64,000 bases of DNA from Amanita rubescens (lineage: Eukaryota; Basidiomycota; Agaricomycetes; Agaricales; Amanitaceae): assembly GCA_015039365.1 (NCBI GenBank), contig WION01000051.1, forward strand, positions 124,001-188,000. The letters are read 5' to 3'. Shown here piece after piece: positions 59,524 through 64,000 of the stretch. The position numbers were made by a program, and so were the translations under genes. Below the pieces are notes generated by a model, which ran no database searches, was not told the DNA's origin, and was given only the letters and a program-made list of their open reading frames with translations. The number at the start of each line of letters is the position of its first letter. Position 1 is the first letter of the stretch.

Positions 59524-60418
59524 CTAAAGGCCGGCAAAACGCAGCCACTCTATCCAGTACTTCCAAACATCCATGTGAGGTCGCAGTATTTCGTCGATAA
59601 AGAACGACCCCCGTCTTCCTTCCAACCACTTAAGTTTTGCCCACTCCCAATATGTTGGATAAAATCCAGACGCCTCCCAGTCAATAATGGCAATAACTTT
59701 ACTGCCCGTTGGGGATACGAGGATGTTGCCGAAGTGAAGGTCGCTATGAGTGAACACGATTGGCAGGTTGTCCGGCAACCCACGTCGAGTGAGTGTAGCA
59801 AACTCACAGGACCCTGGCAACGAATTGATAGTCATGAAAAAATCATGGAATTCCTTGGACGAAGAAAAAGGACCTCGATGACCTGGGAAATTCATGAGTA
59901 ACCCATCATGGCATGGAGTGCGTCCAAGGGATCCTAGAAAATTCTGTGAGTGTGACCGATTCAAATGGGGACCGTGACGAACCAATATAAGTTTCGTTAC
60001 ACGGAAGAGCGCGCATGGACGCTAACATATGTTGCAGCTGGCGAGAAACGTCGACTTTTTCCTCCTTGGACATTTCTGGCCATCGTCGCTCTAAAGTGAC
60101 TCCGTCCACCAGGCTCATGTAAAGAAACATCTCATCTCCATCTTGGAACCAGCCATATACAGTGGGAGCTTGTACATCGGTAAAATGCTCGATAATCCAC
60201 AGGGCCTGTCCTTCAGCGGCTCTAATATGAGGGCCATATTTGACAATGAGGTCAAGGTGAATGAAGCGAACTACAACGGCACGGCGGCGGTCCAGGACAT
60301 CATAGTGCTCCCTGACTTCGTCTGGGCTTGGCAGTTCATCTGGGCCGTCCCAATTCGAAAAAAAGAATGAATCGCCTTCGGGTATGATCTGAGCGTTGAG
60401 TATAATTGAACTCAGCAT
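59524..60418 (-). CDS. aminoglycoside phosphotransferase (APH)-family protein
   Basis: Exons 60,418-59,983 and 59,933-59,524 join through a 49-nt intron to give 281 residues. APH-family features are ALWIIEHFTDVQAPTVYGWF and MFLYMSLVDGVTLERRWP in the N-lobe, the catalytic loop FTHSDLHFGNILV, and the metal-binding IIDWEASGFYPTYWEWAK. This fold phosphorylates small molecules such as choline, homoserine or unknown metabolites. A resistance role is not implied. Large fungal expansions of this family are common. The gene is intact. It stands near two other kinase-fold genes of different families. Confidence 0.88.
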
Positions 60419-61529
60419 TTACATAAGCCCGCGTTACCGCGGTACGCGTCACGACTGGCGCCTGTGCTAGACAGCGAGTCAGATGGTCGTCAGTCAGCCA
60501 TTAGTTGACGGATGAACATATTTTGTGCAATGTGTTGTACGCGCTCATCATCTGTACATGATGACTATATAGATGACTTGGAATTATGGGCCGCTGCTGT
60601 GCACGGCAGGTCCGAGGCTGTTTGTTAGTATGTGCATGTATTTGTTTATTCGGTAATTACCGGCGCTTACCAAAAAGGAAATAAAAGCGGCTCAAGTTTC
60701 GGAATAAAACCGAGTCCTTCGTTTCACTCGGCCTCGGAATAAAAAAAACTGTCATGAGTCGTATACAACTGTGACTATATTCGTGACTAAAGGCTTTAAC
60801 TTCAACTAATCAATTTAGGGCAGATCGATATCAAGTCGGACTTGGAAGGATGTCATGGTCATATTGTGATCATGAGGTCTAGACTCCGTGGTCCTGTGTG
60901 GAATGATTCTGAAATATGAAGTCTAGACTCCGTGGTCCACGATGTGTCGAGGTACCGAGAAACAAAAGATGCGGCCACAGGACACGGCTTACATAGCACA
61001 GCATGGAACGCGCACCCGAATCCAAGTCCAACGAAATAAAGCGAGAGAAGACTAAGACGAGGACACGGGACGTTCGCGAGGTGAGCGAATACGAAAGCCA
61101 AGGAAGGGATACTAGTAGATAAACTAATTTTTACAGGGGTGCAAAAACCAGTCACGAATTTTAACCCATGATAGTAGCTTGACGCCTGCCGTCATGTTCC
61201 TTCTCAAGTGTTAAGAGGGACCCACAAGGTCTCACAGTATCCTTGCTCCCGATACCGTCTTATGCATGTTGACGATCGGTCGTGACCACGACTCTTCACG
61301 ACTCTTCACGATGGATTACAGTGATCCATTGGGACATACGGTAAGTCATATAACAACGGTCATAGGTATAAAATGACAGCCATAATCTTCGAAACCCAAC
61401 CGTATCAAAGAAGCCCTTCGAGTTTCATTACTACCCGCCATTAAGCCCGTCAATCAAGAGCTCGCGTGAGTGTCTGGTTAAATAGTATCGCACCTGTACT
61501 TAAGAACGTGATTCAGACTTCAAGACACA
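60419..61529. other. no supported gene; short direct repeat
   Basis: The words gtctagactccgtggtcc occur twice, at about 60,877 and 60,920. A pair of cacgactcttcacgactctt lies near 61,290-61,310. No gene was seen. Confidence 0.5.
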
Positions 61530-62122
61530 ATGGCTATTCCTAATAGCGGCAGCACCACGACTGCAAGCACCGCAGCAGTATTACCCATATCAAGGGGACC
61601 ACCTCCACCATGGTCTCGCAGAGCCCGTACGTGACCTGAAATCTCTCTCCTTTCCTTCAGAAATCGCTGACTGAGACGCCTATATTACAAGGTGTGGCCA
61701 CTGCGGGGCCCGATAGCGGACTCGGCTCTACGGCCGCAAACAATGCGATAACTACAAGTGTTCTGCCCATCGCCGTTCCAAACACGCGCCGTGAACTCTT
61801 CCTTGGTTACAAATGCTACGAGAATGCTCGCGCTCACTGGTTCATCTTCGTTCCGTCCATTACTGTTCCAATCATCGGGAAAGTGATCCATGTCACCGGG
61901 AATCCCCACATAGGATTTGGCTTTCAAATCAAGCTCAACTACGACTCAACCCTCTCACTGTCGAGTACTACTCATTTCGTCTATGGGCACAATCTATTGC
62001 TAGCGGTTTTGATCATTGGGATCGGCGGCGTATACCCGCTAGCACAAGTACCTATTTGTTGGCGCAATCGGGCTCGTTTTGACTTAATAGGGTTCGTTGC
62101 AAACGTCGTTTTTGCTTTCTGA
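61530..62122 (+). pseudogene. unknown fungal family protein, C-terminus apparently lost
   Basis: Exon 1 starts at 61,530 (MAIPNSGSTTTAST) and joins after a donor at about 61,628 to a second exon at about 61,692. The conserved part reads RRELFLGYKCYENARAHWFI and then GKVIHVTGNPHIGFGF. As I recall, these blocks occur in small uncharacterised basidiomycete proteins in which an HWF.F...GK..HVTG core is followed by a conserved Asn-Cys-Gln segment. That later segment is not found here. After about 61,960 the frame runs on into unrelated, frame-shifted sequence (NVVFAF then stop). Function is unknown. Confidence 0.45.
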
Positions 62123-62385
62123 GGTTATCTATCGATCCTGGGCGTCTGGTGGGAGAGCGCAGCCATTCAGAGTGGGAAAATAGACCGTCGCGTAAGCTGC
62201 TGAGACGGGCGCATTGGCGCATTGATTCTAACAAGTGCTACGCCTGTGACGCTGGACGGCCACGAGGCGCATCAAATTCCCAGGCTGCCAGTCGCGCTCA
62301 CCGTCGTCCGCATCCTCTAGTACTGCCTGCACACACGACTGAATAAGCGATGAATCAACAAGACCGAACAATATTCATCGTCACT

Positions 62386-63335
62386 AGGTCGGCTTCACCG
62401 ACGAGGAACGACTGTAAGTTGATTTGTTGAAATGTCGCCGTTTTCACTGATCCCGCTCCCTAGTGTCGGTGACAGCGCGAAGAATTCTGACCCTGAGAAC
62501 ACGACCTTTGACGCGAAGCGGCTGATTGGACGCTCAGCGCCAGGCAACAATAGATGCCGGAACGATCGTCAGTCTCAATGTCCCCCCAATCATCAACGAG
62601 CCTAGTACCGTCGCTGCTATCTTATCAAGAAGAAGGGCGAGTCCCAGATGATTGTCTACGATCTCGGTGGTGATACCTTCGATGTTTCCCTGACACTCAC
62701 CCTGGCGGTGAAGCTTTCGACAACCGTGCAATGGATCACTTGATCAAAGGCTACAAGATGACAGGCACAGATGTCACCAACCGAACTCACCGGTATTCCT
62801 CCTGCTTCTCGCGGTGTTCCTCAAATCGAAGTCAGGTTTGAAGCCGACGCTAATGATACTATCTTGAAAGGCTCTGTCTCCGACAAGGGAACGAGCGTAC
62901 AATTGCTTCATCGTCTATATTTGCAGCGGTAAATCCGAGAGTATTACCATCAGGCCGAGAAGGTATGTCCGGGCCAAGAAATTGAGCGGGTGCGGCCCAG
63001 AGATTCGCAGCGGAAGATGACGCTCAACGCAAGCCTATCGAGGCCCTCAACGCTCTCAAGGCCCAACTTGGCAACCAAGATCGTCTCGGTGGAAAAAGTG
63101 AGAAAACGGGAAGCACCATCAAGGATACCACAGAGTAGATCAACGAGAACGGCCCTAATGCTAGCACTGAAGACCTTGAGAAGTTTATTCGCCAATTGCT
63201 AGCGTCCCTTCGGAGGTCCAGGGTGTCGTCAACCACGTCAACAGCAAGCTTTACTCTTCCGACGCACCCCGCTCTTCGAGTGATGACGTGAGACGATGAT
63301 ATCTTGCGCAGGCATGGTGAACTGTAGAGTAAAAA
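62386..63335 (+). pseudogene. degenerate BiP/Kar2 copy with introns and deletions
   Basis: The segment follows BiP in order with large deletions. It begins at ggcttcaccgacgaggaacg and keeps the same intron (gtaagttgatttgtt...ccctag). It then jumps from the DAKRLIG region to the ATKDAGTIA region and on to the VYDLGG, LIKGYK, TGIPPA and KSESIT regions. It ends with the BiP 3' exon and its flank. Many small indels and stops break every frame. Because introns are kept, it arose by DNA duplication rather than from mRNA. The HDEL codons are changed. Confidence 0.9.
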
Positions 63336-63559
63336 AGAAGGATGGGATTCTGATTCACTTATCACGCCTGATGCATAGGGTCTGTAGGCGGAATTTTTTC
63401 CACTCTGGCAACCGTGTTGATCAAATTACAATATCTTTATACTTTGGATTTGATTGGATGATGAGGGATTTGCCCATTGAATCAAGTGTCAGGTTCGACA
63501 ATCTTCCTTAGCTCTTAGCAGTGGATGAAGATATATGAGTACCGTGTGCGACTGGGCTT

Positions 63560-64000
63560 AGATTCGCCTGACAGTAATACTTGGGGCTAAATGTATACTA
63601 ATGCACTTTATAAATAATCCCGATTCCCGCAAATTCGGATCCAGACAGTTTCTTGATACCAGCATTGAGGATATCAACAACTGATCGTGGATAGTCCGAT
63701 ACTCAAACTTGCTGCGATGGTTATAAGAATAGGTTCAAGACACGAGTGGAAAATATCTTCGTCCATTGATTCATCATTTCTTTTGCACGCACAAGTCTTT
63801 CGACAACCATCTGGAACGAGATGGCTAACCAAAACTCTCGTAGTTCATACTTTTTTTTTTTTTCGCCAATGGTGCCTTGCGGAGCATGTTACTTCACAAC
63901 CCAAAAAAGCGACTCGATAGCGTGGCCCTTCCTTAAGTACCTCAACGCTGACGAAAGCCGGAGACCTCTGGGGGAATTCAAGTAAGCAAGCCGTGCATAA
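63560..64000 (-). pseudogene. FunK1 fragment, runs off the window edge
   Basis: Blocks correspond to the C-terminal FunK1 exon at 53,780-54,250. For example, gataccagcattgaggatatcaacaactgatcgtgg matches attgaggatgtgaatgacttgatcatgaatgg. The stretch ctcaacgctgacgaaagccggagacctctg matches ctcgacactgatgaaaggcagagttccctg. Frames are broken. A T11 run at about 63,851 is present. Together with the BiP copy to its left this shows the same gene order as 50,609-54,400. Confidence 0.75.

Noticed and set aside
59431..59901. A 156-codon plus-strand frame opposite the APH gene
   Set aside because: It is antisense to the clear catalytic exon of the APH-family gene and has no domain.

Overview
The window is nuclear DNA of a basidiomycete fungus, almost certainly an Agaricomycete. 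The signs are dense introns of about 45-60 nt, a FunK1 kinase, a Crinkler-type gene, a Plavaka-type transposase, an SPT5-like accessory gene and several lineage-specific gene families. No tRNA, rRNA or CRISPR array was seen. Gene models were spliced by eye, so exon edges may be off by a base.

Left part (1-37,300) is accessory DNA. From the left it holds the end of a Ty1/copia element, a 2.3-kb element with inverted ends and GGACTCC arrays, a retroelement LTR fragment that breaks a host-family gene, and the 5' half of another multi-exon gene (7,379-8,347). Then comes a 27.3-kb interval (8,393-35,693) with matching inverted ends. AT-rich CAGACA/TCTGAC repeat arrays lie inside each end, and an apparently intact Plavaka transposase (30,558-33,894) lies near the right end. 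Between the left array and the transposase are about 20 kb of GC-richer DNA with ordinary-looking intron-bearing genes: an unknown small gene, an SPT5-like NGN/KOW gene, a basic nuclear-type protein, and an 11-exon gene split by a fresh gag-only Ty3/gypsy element with identical LTRs. Right of the interval lie an LTR-like fragment and the 3' part of a gene that breaks off in AT-rich DNA.

Middle part (37,337-53,086) is a compact core block: cytosolic asparaginyl-tRNA synthetase, an Erv2-like ER sulfhydryl oxidase, HUS1 of the 9-1-1 clamp, a Uds1-type coiled-coil gene with many frame changes, a decaying Crinkler gene, a Maf-type pyrophosphatase, a PIG-X/PBN1 homologue, LSM6, and ER HSP70 (BiP/Kar2, ending in HDEL). 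Several pairs share short divergent promoters or very close 3' ends. The core genes read cleanly, while the Crinkler and Uds1 genes do not.

Right part (53,090-64,000) carries three unrelated kinase-fold genes (FunK1, a compact kinase-like protein, and an APH-family protein), a fragment of an unknown fungal family, and a degenerate intron-bearing copy of the BiP gene followed by a FunK1 fragment. BiP and its neighbour were therefore duplicated together as DNA and then decayed. The strongest candidate for something new is the 27-kb Plavaka-bounded interval with multigene content, which could be a cargo-carrying giant transposon or a rearrangement between two Plavaka copies.
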